A stretch of DNA of 39,753 nucleotides from Parageobacillus thermantarcticus. Lineage in GTDB: Bacteria; Bacillota; Bacilli; Bacillales; Anoxybacillaceae. Positions 24,852 through 32,194 of this stretch are shown here, one piece after another. The translations under genes and the position numbers were made by a program. The stretch covers positions 1-39,753 of the forward strand of contig NZ_FOJS01000028.1 in the NCBI RefSeq assembly GCF_900111865.1, written 5' to 3'. Position 1 is the stretch's first letter. The number at the start of each line of letters is the position of its first letter. The notes under the pieces were generated by a model. It saw only the letters and a program-made list of their open reading frames with translations. It was not told the DNA's origin and did not search any database.

Positions 24852-24880
24852 TTGATACGTATTATAATACGTGTTATAAT
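24852..24880 (+). promoter_or_regulatory. hicAB promoter with embedded palindromic operator
   Basis: TTGATA (24852-24857), 17-base spacer, TATAAT (24875-24880). A perfect 16-bp palindrome, ACGTATTATAATACGT (24857-24872), fills the spacer. AGGAGGG follows at 24887. Autorepression by HicB or the HicAB complex is the expected use. Confidence 0.88.
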
Positions 24881-24899
24881 ATAACCAGGAGGGAGGGAA

Positions 24900-25091
24900 A
24901 TGAAGAGTTACTCTTCAAAGGAATTAATAAAAATCATACAACAAGATGGATGGTACATAGTAAGAACAAGTGGCAGTCATCATCAGTTTAAACATCCCAG
25001 TAAACCCGGACTAGTAACCATCCCCCATCCAAAGAAAAACTTACCGATCAAAACAGTAAAAAGCATACTCAAACAGGCGGGGCTATTATAA
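24900..25091 (+). CDS. hicA: HicA toxin (mRNA interferase)
   Basis: 63 residues, the usual HicA size. The double-stranded-RNA-binding-like fold signature is present: K-E-L-I-K-I-I-Q-Q-D-G-W near the start, catalytic His in S-G-S-H-H-Q-F (27-28), and V-T-I-P-H-P with L-P-I-K-T-V-K-S-I-L-K-Q-A-G-L at the end. HicA cleaves mRNA when HicB is lost. The start follows AGGAGGGAGGG. The toxin is upstream of the antitoxin, the usual hicAB order. It is on the strand opposite to the surrounding phage genes and probably acts in lysogen maintenance or phage defence, which is inferred. Confidence 0.93.
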   Translation: MKSYSSKELIKIIQQDGWYIVRTSGSHHQFKHPSKPGLVTIPHPKKNLPIKTVKSILKQAGLL

Positions 25092-25117
25092 GCCCCTCCT
25101 AAAGGAGGTTAACATAT

Positions 25118-25528
25118 ATGCACAAAAAAGACCGCTATATTTATCCAGCTATTTTCGATTACGGTAGCGATGGAATATCTGTTGAGTTTCCTGATCTTCC
25201 TGGCTGCTTTACTTGCGGAGATACAGAAGAAGAAGCTTTTAAAATGGCTAAAGAGGCGATGGCATTACACTTATACGGCTTGGAGCAGGAAAATGAAGAG
25301 ATTCCTCAGCCTTCAAAAGTATCGGAAATTCAAACAGAAAACAATCAAGTAATCGTGTTCATCGAGGTATGGATGCCACCTTTTAGACATGAAATGGAAA
25401 ACAGAGCCGTTAAAAAGACGTTGACTATCCCGAAATGGCTTGATGATCTAGCGAAAGAACATAACGTGAACTACTCCCAAATTCTTCAAGAAGCATTAAA
25501 GAAGCATCTTGGCGCTACCGACCGATAA
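25118..25528 (+). CDS. hicB: HicB antitoxin with RHH-like DNA-binding domain
   Basis: 136 residues. The N-terminal degraded RNase H-like domain carries the family motif F-P-D-L-P-G-C-F-T-C-G-D-T (24-36) followed by the E-E-E-A helix. The C-terminal 45 residues (TLTIPKWLDDLAKEHNVNYS) resemble a ribbon-helix-helix, the DNA-binding class seen in many HicB proteins. Its ribosome site AAAGGAGG (25101-25108) is the downstream arm of a small CCTCC/GGAGG hairpin that starts within the 26-base hicA-hicB gap, so coupling to hicA translation is possible. The palindrome in the promoter is the probable operator. Confidence 0.93.
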   Translation: MHKKDRYIYPAIFDYGSDGISVEFPDLPGCFTCGDTEEEAFKMAKEAMALHLYGLEQENEEIPQPSKVSEIQTENNQVIVFIEVWMPPFRHEMENRAVKKTLTIPKWLDDLAKEHNVNYSQILQEALKKHLGATDR

Positions 25529-25536
25529 ATAAATTA

Positions 25537-25578
25537 TAAAAAGCCTCTTCACCCGCAAAGGCAGAAGAGGCTTTCGTT
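25537..25578. terminator. Convergent terminator between hicB and the late regulator
   Basis: AAGCCTCTTC (25541-25550) pairs with GAAGAGGCTT (25564-25573). A's lie on the left and T's on the right, so it works in both directions. The stop codon of the sigma-like gene lies inside the stem. Confidence 0.85.
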
Positions 25579-26049
25579 TATACGTTTTTTAATTTTCTTT
25601 TCAGCTCTTTCGATCATTGTTTGTACACTGCTGGACGATATGCAGAGATAATTCGCAATCTCACTATACGTTAGACAATACCCACGCGACATTAGATATA
25701 CTTCCCGTTCCCGATCAGTAAGCACTGATAAAGCATCTTCGATTCGTTGCCGGTCCCAACTCGTTATAATGTTTTCCTCTTCATGATCGTCCCATTCATA
25801 AGTTGGTTCACTGGAACGGAAAAATTTTTGCATCAATAACGGATCAAATGGTTTTTCACGCTGATAAGCAGCTCTTCGTTCAATGCCACGTCGATTACCA
25901 GGTCTTCTTCCTGTTTCCATCCACTCTATCGCAAATTCAAGGTCCGAAATTATTCCTCTGATTATCTTTTTATCTTCATCTGATGCATGCTTGAAAAGTT
26001 TCTTCGTATGCTTCAACGTTTGCTTATATTCTTGCAAGAGGTCATTCAT
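25549..26049 (-). CDS. Sigma-region-4-like late transcription regulator
   Basis: 166 residues, ATG after AGGAGGC. Residues about 101-156 are a sigma-70 region 4 helix-turn-helix: L-T-D-R-E-R-E-V-Y-L-M-S-R-G, then TYSEIANYLCISSSSVQTMI and E-R-A-E-K-K-I. The first 95 residues are helical and charged with no region 2 recognisable, so it is not a full sigma factor. PBSX Xpf and similar proteins have this role in starting late gene expression. Its place just before the late genes and after the replication module agrees. A strong hairpin sits in its leader. Confidence 0.8.
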   Translation of the reverse strand: MNDLLQEYKQTLKHTKKLFKHASDEDKKIIRGIISDLEFAIEWMETGRRPGNRRGIERRAAYQREKPFDPLLMQKFFRSSEPTYEWDDHEEENIITSWDRQRIEDALSVLTDREREVYLMSRGYCLTYSEIANYLCISSSSVQTMIERAEKKIKKRINESLFCLCG

Positions 26050-26398
26050 TGGATGCCTCCTGTTATGTGGAGTGGTAACAGATGTTTTTTAAAACATCTG
26101 TTACCCTCAGAAACGTTGATATATCAATAGTTCTAGCCATCTAACTTATAGGTTACAAATTACCCTTTGAAAAACTTTTATTTTTTTATCTTCTTCTTTT
26201 TTAGAAGTTATATTTATTTAAAAGTTTATTTACCTATTTATCTGTAACCTTAATAAAAAATAAGTAAAAAAATATTGATATATCAATAATTATATAGGTT
26301 ACAGATAAATTTTGGAAAAGTAACCCCATTTTATGTAAAAAGCTCAAAAGTGTTGATATATCAATGTTTTTAAAATGCCTTAAAGGTAACAGATCAAA
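26050..26398. repeat. AT-rich repeat region, candidate replication origin
   Basis: 349 bases without a gene. A ten-base motif GGTWACAGAT occurs on both strands at 26074, 26096, 26240, 26297, 26385 and 26417, with near-copies at 26151 and 26405; the last two start inside the primase gene end. A second motif, TTGATATATCAA, occurs exactly three times at 26116, 26275 and 26353. Between them lie A/T tracts. Iteron-like repeats beside a primase-helicase gene are characteristic of phage origins. A role as operators for the late regulator is the main alternative. Confidence 0.7.
26074..26105. repeat. 32-bp perfect hairpin before the late regulator
   Basis: 15-base arms GGTAACAGATGTTTT and its complement around TT. 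It carries two of the GGTAACAGAT copies in inverted order. It is 13 bases upstream of the regulator's ribosome site on the minus strand. Confidence 0.85.
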
Positions 26399-28261
26399 TT
26401 ATTGACCTGTTACCCCATCTGTTACCTTTTCATAATATCGAATTGGTTTTCCATTAACTTTTTTAACTTTACTTTCATACCCAATATTACTCAATCTCCG
26501 TCCAAACTCAGTTTTCCCTACCTCTTTAAATCCGTTTTCGAAACAAAAAGCTACATATGCGTTGTAAACATCCTTTATCGGTCGATTGACAATCAAATGC
26601 TGATTTTCACTTTCGAAAGCCAGTACGCTGTCACTAGAAACGAAATATTCTTTTGTTTTTGCTTGAATGGTTAAACTCTCAGTCAATTTCCCGCCGTTTG
26701 CTTTGATCCGTTGAATCCCTTCAAGCGCTAAACGTAAAATATAGCTTTTTGCGTTTGGCGTTGACAGTTTTCGATCAAGGTCCATATCCCGTTTTTCCAC
26801 CTGATTGTCACATGGGATGACCACAACACGCCGAGCAATCCCACCGGATTTATCTTTAAACGTCGGCATATCATTACACGTAAAAATAAGCGTCGCTTTG
26901 TTCTTCAACTTGAACGGCTGCTGGTAAATGGGGCGGACCATGATCGGGTCGCCGGAAGCGAGCGTCTTAAAGTTTTTGGACTGCTCTAAATAAGAGGCAT
27001 CGATGTCATCACCGATATTAACTAATTTTCCATCTAAAAAAGCCACGCTGGTTGCATCGTTAAAATCATTGAGTGTGAGTTGTGATGCTAAATCGCCAGC
27101 AAATGCATTGATCATCTTTAAAAATGTACTTTTTCCATTGTTTCCTTTGCTTCCTTGAAAGAAGAATACTTTATGCGGAAAGGAATGAGTCATCAGGATA
27201 TGGCCAAACATTTCTTCAATGACCAAACGCAAGTCTTTCCGGTTCATCGTGAAAAAATCTAAGAATTGATCGACATGCTCGTCATATGCATCTTCTTGGT
27301 ATTGAACGTCTAAATAATAAGGAGTAAAACCATAGTCTGCCTGAATGACTTCTCCGTCGTCAATAATATAGCCGCCTGGAAGCTTAATCGGAAAGTCTTG
27401 TTCTTCAATGTATTCGGACTTGATTTTGAACAGTTCGAGCAACTGTTTGTGTTGACTTGGTTTTAATTTGATGAGTTGGTCGATTTCACGTAACAATTTA
27501 TTGTCATTATGAACGTAATGGTCATTTTGTTTGAAATAAAGTTTTTGCTGGTAGTATTTAATATCCAGCCGTTGAACGAGCACTTCGCTGGTCATAACAA
27601 TGTCTTTTTCGTTGAGAAATTGGATAGCTTGTCCTTTTTTCTTTTTCTCATAGGTTTGGTTCACCGATTCGATAAGTGAGGCGAGCTCTTTTTCCTTTAA
27701 TGGCTCGCCAAACACTAAATCATTAATAAAATGTGCCAATTCTTCAATGAATGCATCGTCCAGCTCATACATTTCTTTTGCGGTCAGCAAATGTGTGAAT
27801 AGCGCTGAATTTCGTCCCTGTCCTTCCACAAGTCCCATTAACGATTGTTTTAATTTGCTTGGATACAAATAGACCGGCAACATCGGCAATGCGCTAAGAT
27901 CGTTTAAATAATGCGCATTTTGCATTGGCCGCAATTTACCGTCTTGTTTAATGATAGCGATGGACTTTTTCCCTGTTTTGTAGTCCACTGTCATGCCCGC
28001 GACCGTTAATTTGCCGGTCCAGTTTTTGATTAAGATTTTCGGTTTCTGGTAGTATAAATGGCAACCGCGACGGCTTTCGACTCGTAAAGTAGGGAAGAGG
28101 CGAAAGAGTTTCTCAATCGCCTCGTTTCGTTCATCAAAATCGACGACCACGATTGAACTGTTGAGCAAGATAGCTGCATCGTTATAATGTTCGTGAGTTG
28201 TGCTAAAGATATCGAATGAATGCTTTGGTACTTTTTCGTCTAACTCGATGTATTTAATCAA
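26399..28261 (-). CDS. Primase-helicase, prim-pol plus D5-type SF3 helicase
   Basis: 620 residues. The N-terminal ~200 residues look like an archaeo-eukaryotic primase (prim-pol): D41/D43 in V-V-V-D-F-D and H68 in G-C-H-L-Y-Y. A D5_N-like middle follows. The SF3 helicase has Walker A G-S-K-G-N-N-G-K-S-T (370-379), Walker B N-I-G-D-D-I-D (415-421), sensor L-I-F-T-C-N-D (458-464) and arginine finger G-I-A-R-R-V. A winged-helix tail ends GKPIRYYEKVTDGV. It unwinds and primes the phage chromosome. Its 3' end carries two GGTAACAG-type motifs of the adjoining repeat region. Confidence 0.9.
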   Translation of the reverse strand: MIKYIELDEKVPKHSFDIFSTTHEHYNDAAILLNSSIVVVDFDERNEAIEKLFRLFPTLRVESRRGCHLYYQKPKILIKNWTGKLTVAGMTVDYKTGKKSIAIIKQDGKLRPMQNAHYLNDLSALPMLPVYLYPSKLKQSLMGLVEGQGRNSALFTHLLTAKEMYELDDAFIEELAHFINDLVFGEPLKEKELASLIESVNQTYEKKKKGQAIQFLNEKDIVMTSEVLVQRLDIKYYQQKLYFKQNDHYVHNDNKLLREIDQLIKLKPSQHKQLLELFKIKSEYIEEQDFPIKLPGGYIIDDGEVIQADYGFTPYYLDVQYQEDAYDEHVDQFLDFFTMNRKDLRLVIEEMFGHILMTHSFPHKVFFFQGSKGNNGKSTFLKMINAFAGDLASQLTLNDFNDATSVAFLDGKLVNIGDDIDASYLEQSKNFKTLASGDPIMVRPIYQQPFKLKNKATLIFTCNDMPTFKDKSGGIARRVVVIPCDNQVEKRDMDLDRKLSTPNAKSYILRLALEGIQRIKANGGKLTESLTIQAKTKEYFVSSDSVLAFESENQHLIVNRPIKDVYNAYVAFCFENGFKEVGKTEFGRRLSNIGYESKVKKVNGKPIRYYEKVTDGVTGQ

Positions 28262-28302
28262 TGGCTTGTCACCTGCCTGTTAGCACTGTACTATTCAGCA
28301 AC

Positions 28303-28497
28303 TTATTTCAAAACCTTTTCCAATCTTTTTACAGCACTAGGATTGAACTTTGTTACTAAATTATCTTTACGAACAATTTTTGTTTCTTTATATTCTGGGA
28401 TTAGCATAACAACGTTGTACCGATACTCTTCAATAACAGTTCCAGCGCTCAAAACACCATCTATAACAGCTAGACATTTACGACCTAATAAATTCAC
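28303..28497 (-). CDS. Small early protein, unknown
   Basis: 64 residues from a GTG start six bases after GGGAGGT. Beta-rich with a basic C-terminal helix (NPSAVKRLEKVLK); no cysteine cluster or membrane segment. The layout resembles small SH3-like or KOW-type beta-barrel folds (VIDGVLSAGTVIEEYRYN), which is only suggestive. Between a 41-base gap from the primase and a 64-base gap upstream. Confidence 0.65.
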   Translation of the reverse strand: MNLLGRKCLAVIDGVLSAGTVIEEYRYNVVMLIPEYKETKIVRKDNLVTKFNPSAVKRLEKVLK

Positions 28498-28561
28498 ACA
28501 TATACCTCCCTCATGTGTCTGATCGATGATTTTTTACAGCGTTATATCTTCGTACTGCGAA

Positions 28562-28786
28562 TCAATCTTCACAAAGAGCTTTTAATCGCTCATATTCATT
28601 GTTCAATTCATCCGCATAATTGCTTGTGTTTATGACTTCTGCCAAAATCGCTCTATCCTCATTGGCTTCTTCTAATTGCCTTTCAAATTTCCTTAGTGAT
28701 TCAATTACTTCCCGTTTTTCATTCCTGTCTAAAGAACTTGTCATTACACAACCAACTGCTATGTTAACAGCTTTGCTAATTTCCAA
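28562..28786 (-). CDS. Small helical early protein, unknown
   Basis: 74 residues from a TTG start, eight bases after AAGGAAGG. An ATG at 28831 overlaps the stop of the previous gene as TAATG and could be used through coupling, giving 89 residues. The sequence begins EISKAVNIAVGCVMTSSLD and is rich in Glu, Lys and Arg with one long helix. No domain recognised. Confidence 0.65.
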   Translation of the reverse strand: MEISKAVNIAVGCVMTSSLDRNEKREVIESLRKFERQLEEANEDRAILAEVINTSNYADELNNEYERLKALCED

Positions 28787-28830
28787 TTTTCTCACCCTTC
28801 CTTTATTGAACATTATGTGTCGAATGTGCA

Positions 28831-28962
28831 TTAATTTTTATCGTTTAATTCAGCAACGACACAGTCGATGCACCAATATTCTCCTAACGATTCACCAGTT
28901 TCATATTGTTCAATATCTGTATCAATTACTTTGCCACACATAACGCAAACTTCTTGGTTCAT
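28831..28962 (-). CDS. 43-residue zinc-ribbon microprotein
   Basis: Translation from the ATG at 28962 begins MNQEVCVMCGKVIDTDIEQY and ends with WCIDCVVAELNDKN. Two pairs, C6-x2-C9 and C31-x2-C34, make a treble-clef-like zinc site. The ATG overlaps the upstream stop (ATGA) and has GAGGG eight bases before it; the gene ends at 28831, next to the following ATG. It is too short to be noticed by usual length cut-offs, but has overlap coupling on both sides. Confidence 0.75.
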   Translation of the reverse strand: MNQEVCVMCGKVIDTDIEQYETGESLGEYWCIDCVVAELNDKN

Positions 28963-29204
28963 TTACTTTCCCTCTTTCCTCTCATAAACTCCAAATAATG
29001 CTCCCGGATTCTCCATGCCATCTTCGGCCCGATTCCCGGGATTTCTTCCAATTTTCCAAGCCACTCCATCATTAGCTGTGTGTCCAACTCGTTCTGTTGT
29101 TTGGCTCCAGCATTAAACCCACGATTCCATGCAGCCATGACTTCTGGATGAAAGGGAGAAGTTGTTTTCTCCTTTTTCTGTTTGATTTTGCGTTGTAGAC
29201 TCAT
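28959..29204 (-). CDS. Small HhH-motif protein
   Basis: 81 residues from the ATG at 29204, which overlaps the dUTPase stop as TGATG and follows GGAGAG. The N-terminus is Lys-rich (MSLQRKIKQKKEK); the C-terminal part has LEEIPGIGPKMAWRIREHY, a helix-hairpin-helix of the kind used for non-specific DNA binding. No catalytic residues. Probably a DNA-binding helper of replication or repair; inferred. Confidence 0.75.
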   Translation of the reverse strand: MSLQRKIKQKKEKTTSPFHPEVMAAWNRGFNAGAKQQNELDTQLMMEWLGKLEEIPGIGPKMAWRIREHYLEFMRGKRESK

Positions 29205-29773
29205 CAATACCCACTCTCCTGTCGCTGGTGATTGACGGCGTTTTTCCAAATGTACGCTTCTTCGATTTGTTCCCATGTAAAACCGAGTCTTTGTTCAGCC
29301 ATATTGAAAAAGATATAGCATACAGTTCTAAATGCATCTTTTCTTTTGCGTTCATCTTTAGATTTGATAAGAACAACCCAGTACATCAATTCCAAGAAAA
29401 TGTCTTCTGTTTTTCCTACCAATTCATCATCCCAAACATATAAATCATCTACGGTATAGCCCAATTCGATTGCGATAGATAAGATGAAATGCAGGCAGTC
29501 TACGTATTCTTCAAGGAATGGATTAGGTCCAACATATTCAACAACGTCATGGCCCAAATTTTCGTCATAATGTACTGATGGAATTCCTATTCTCGGCGCT
29601 TGGTCACTACTCCAAAACTTAAACCCACGCCATTCATTTGCTAGTTCGCCAAGCTCCACTTGCAACGCAAGGATTTTCTTTGCAAGCCTGTCCTCGTCTT
29701 CTTGCCGCGGATGTTCCCGTTCGATGTGTTCGTCCAATTTGCGTTGTAGTTCAAAGAGTTTTGACAGATTCAT
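29204..29773 (-). CDS. Dimeric dUTPase-like all-alpha NTP pyrophosphatase
   Basis: 189 residues from the ATG at 29773 (GAGAGGGG upstream). The all-alpha NTP-PPase metal site is seen as E-L-G-E-L-A-N-E-W-R-G-F-K-F-W (E-x2-E) and then E-E-Y-V-D-C-L-H-F-I-L-S-I-A (E-x2-D). This matches the dUTPase_2 family, which hydrolyses dUTP to dUMP and keeps uracil out of phage DNA. It starts at the stop of the upstream 60-residue gene (overlap of one base). Confidence 0.88.
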   Translation of the reverse strand: MNLSKLFELQRKLDEHIEREHPRQEDEDRLAKKILALQVELGELANEWRGFKFWSSDQAPRIGIPSVHYDENLGHDVVEYVGPNPFLEEYVDCLHFILSIAIELGYTVDDLYVWDDELVGKTEDIFLELMYWVVLIKSKDERKRKDAFRTVCYIFFNMAEQRLGFTWEQIEEAYIWKNAVNHQRQESGY

Positions 29774-29955
29774 TATTTTTCCCCTCTCTTTTGATTCGCA
29801 ATTTCCGATAAGGCGTGCCACATCTGTTGCTTTGTGTCATTCAGCAGTTCGAACACTTCCCGTGGTGTATATCCAAAATCGTCAACAAATGCAGTTATAA
29901 TGCCAGCAAGTAATTGATGTTCAAATCTATTAAGATCGAGTTTGGTTTTGTTCAT
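29773..29955 (-). CDS. Small helical protein, unknown
   Basis: 60 residues from the ATG at 29955, which overlaps the preceding stop as TAATG. Sequence MNKTKLDLNRFEHQLLAGII leads to F-G-Y-T-P-R-E-V-F-E-L-L and a helical C-terminus. No known family. Tight overlaps with both neighbours indicate translation in one operon. Confidence 0.65.
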   Translation of the reverse strand: MNKTKLDLNRFEHQLLAGIITAFVDDFGYTPREVFELLNDTKQQMWHALSEIANQKRGEK

Positions 29956-30482
29956 TATTCTTCCACTTCCACGCTTCGAAAATAGTTGTTCCATTCATCG
30001 CGTTTCGGAAACTGTCCTTTGATCGGGAAAACATCCACTGGCGCTGAACATTGATAGCATTGCACTTCTTTGACATCTTCTTTTTCATAGCGAACGCCTT
30101 TGAAGCCGCAGTTCGGGCATTCATAAAAGACTTTGTAATGCGGGATTCCGTTTTTTATTTTGATTCCGGTAAAGTGAAATACTGGTCTGCCATTTTCAAA
30201 TGCTTTTTGTTCTTGCTCTTTGTACCAATCACGCAGCTGTTCTGGAAGCAAGGAAAGTACATCTGTTGGTTCGTTCGATTGCATCGCTATTTCAGCTGTT
30301 TCAAAGTTTCTAACCTCGATTTTTGGAGATGAAAGAGTAATCTCCGACGATTTGCTATGATTTAAGAATCCTAAAAAATCGAGCGTTTTGTTTAATAGGC
30401 GTTCAAATGATTCAACTGGAAAATTTTCAATCTTCAAACGTGCGTTTTTTTCTCCGTGTGTCAAAGTAATTTGTATGTTCAT
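29955..30482 (-). CDS. Zinc-ribbon protein of the replication module, unknown
   Basis: 175 residues, ATG after GGAGG. The first ~60 residues are beta-rich; a central helix (LLPEQLRDWYKEQEQKAF) precedes a zinc ribbon with C122-x2-C125 and C142-x2-C145 (C-P-N-C and C-Y-Q-C). The C-terminus is acidic. Located just downstream of the DNA polymerase gene. A role as a replication or transcription accessory is inferred from position only. Confidence 0.75.
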   Translation of the reverse strand: MNIQITLTHGEKNARLKIENFPVESFERLLNKTLDFLGFLNHSKSSEITLSSPKIEVRNFETAEIAMQSNEPTDVLSLLPEQLRDWYKEQEQKAFENGRPVFHFTGIKIKNGIPHYKVFYECPNCGFKGVRYEKEDVKEVQCYQCSAPVDVFPIKGQFPKRDEWNNYFRSVEVEE

Positions 30483-30494
30483 ATAACAACCTCC

Positions 30495-32183
30495 TTAAAA
30501 AAGATTGCTTTGAACCAATTTAATGTAGTAATTGATATCGATGAGTTTTTTGTTCATCTTGCTTAACTCATCATTCCAAACGAAGCTGTGTTCACTTGTG
30601 TTAGGTACTTTGTAATACTTGTAATCACGAACTTTATACACACCGCCGTAGTTCAATATATTTGTGGCAAAAATACGATTGACTTTCTGAAGCTTCACCA
30701 TTTTCCTGTCCACTTCATGGGCCATTCCGTCAAACTTCCCGGCTTTGGCCACCAATTGAAATAGATCCAATTGATTGTTTTTCCAGGATTCGATCACTGT
30801 TTTTTGAATCGGGATTCCATACATGTAAAAATTCACTAATGCTTTATCGATAATGTGTAAACTGTTTCGTTCCCAATCTCCGCCCTGGAATTTAGCCATT
30901 CGTCCTTTTGCTTTGATCGTTCCATCTGCATATTGAACGACGTAATTGTTGACATCGCGCTGAGCAATTTTTGTGATTTCATCAACTTCTAGCGTCAGGT
31001 TGTAATGTTCACCAAACCGACGAATGACTTCTAAAATCATGTCTTTCATGCCGTCTTCATAGGCGATAATGATCCCGTCTGTATTCGATTGAATGAGTTG
31101 TGCAAAAGGTTCAAGAAGCAGGATTAAATGCGTTAAAATCAGCTGGCCATTTATCGTTACGTTGTTAAATTGTTTGGGGTCAAATAAAGGATTGTGCTCG
31201 GATTTCATCGCACCAAACGCGCTGTTTAAAATGATCTTATAAATCTCATGTTTACGGTCATTTTCTTGCTTTAACGCTAAACGCTTCTGGTAGATGTTTT
31301 TAAACAACTCTGGGCTTTCTGCATTCCGGCTAATAAAGTGGTTGTTGATCATAAGTGACGGAAAATATGATGAAACATCGATTTGCATCATTTTCCCTGT
31401 GTACCGGTAGTTTTCAATTGCGCCGTGTACACCGCCAAAACCAAAGGAGTGTTTGATTCCAGCAATTTCGATTTCTAGTTTTTCTTTCTCGAGCGCTTCA
31501 TGATCTTCACCTTGCATATAACGACGACGGATGTTTTCGTAAAAGGCGATCAATTCGCGCGGCAGTTCATTTACCTTCAAGTGTTGATCAAACTCTAGGT
31601 GCAAACGATCTCGAGGCAATTTCTTTGGTTTCGTTTTTAAAACAGCAGCTGCAAGGTTCGCTCTCGTTTTTTTGACGGCCGTTACCGGCAATTTAAAGGC
31701 ATCAACAATCTCAAACTTGCTGGTAAAGTAATCTTCACGTAATTCGAACACTTTTTTAGTGGTCTTTACATCGTTTTCACAATACTGAAAAACCTGTTCA
31801 ACTTCTTCAGTTGTTAACGGACGATCAATATCAAAATCAATCGGTGTTTCGTGAATATTGAGTCCCATGTTCGCCTGGATTTCTTTAAGAGAAACACTGT
31901 TAATTTCTTGCATCGCATCTAATGTGAGATATTCCAGTGTTGCATGCACTTTTTCACCACGAATGATTTTTTTTGACAGCTCGTACGGATCTTTTCCAGT
32001 AAGCAATCCTGCTAAAATGATGTCATCGTAAGAATAATTGTTGTAACCAATTAATATATTGTTAGTGGACAAGCATTTTCTAAGCTTGTCCACATCGTTG
32101 TGAATTTTAATGACTTGATCTTCCGTCATGAGGACCACCATCCAATCATGACGGAATACCTCTATATCAAAGAAGGTAAACAT
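30495..32183 (-). CDS. Family B DNA polymerase
   Basis: 562 residues, compact for the family. The 3'-5' exonuclease has D6/E8 (F-F-D-I-E), the Y-N-N-Y-S-Y-D-D block (47-54) and Y134-x3-D138 (Y-C-E-N-D). Polymerase motif A is D269-V-S-S-Y-F-P-S, motif B K316-x3-N320-S-A-F-G, and motif C reads S-N-T-D-G with D369 where Y-x-D-T-D is usual. The motif C change removes the first Asp but the second is present. It probably replicates the phage genome with the primase-helicase. No clear protein-primed TPR1 insertion is seen. Confidence 0.88.
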   Translation of the reverse strand: MFTFFDIEVFRHDWMVVLMTEDQVIKIHNDVDKLRKCLSTNNILIGYNNYSYDDIILAGLLTGKDPYELSKKIIRGEKVHATLEYLTLDAMQEINSVSLKEIQANMGLNIHETPIDFDIDRPLTTEEVEQVFQYCENDVKTTKKVFELREDYFTSKFEIVDAFKLPVTAVKKTRANLAAAVLKTKPKKLPRDRLHLEFDQHLKVNELPRELIAFYENIRRRYMQGEDHEALEKEKLEIEIAGIKHSFGFGGVHGAIENYRYTGKMMQIDVSSYFPSLMINNHFISRNAESPELFKNIYQKRLALKQENDRKHEIYKIILNSAFGAMKSEHNPLFDPKQFNNVTINGQLILTHLILLLEPFAQLIQSNTDGIIIAYEDGMKDMILEVIRRFGEHYNLTLEVDEITKIAQRDVNNYVVQYADGTIKAKGRMAKFQGGDWERNSLHIIDKALVNFYMYGIPIQKTVIESWKNNQLDLFQLVAKAGKFDGMAHEVDRKMVKLQKVNRIFATNILNYGGVYKVRDYKYYKVPNTSEHSFVWNDELSKMNKKLIDINYYIKLVQSNLF

Positions 32184-32194
32184 CTACATCACCA

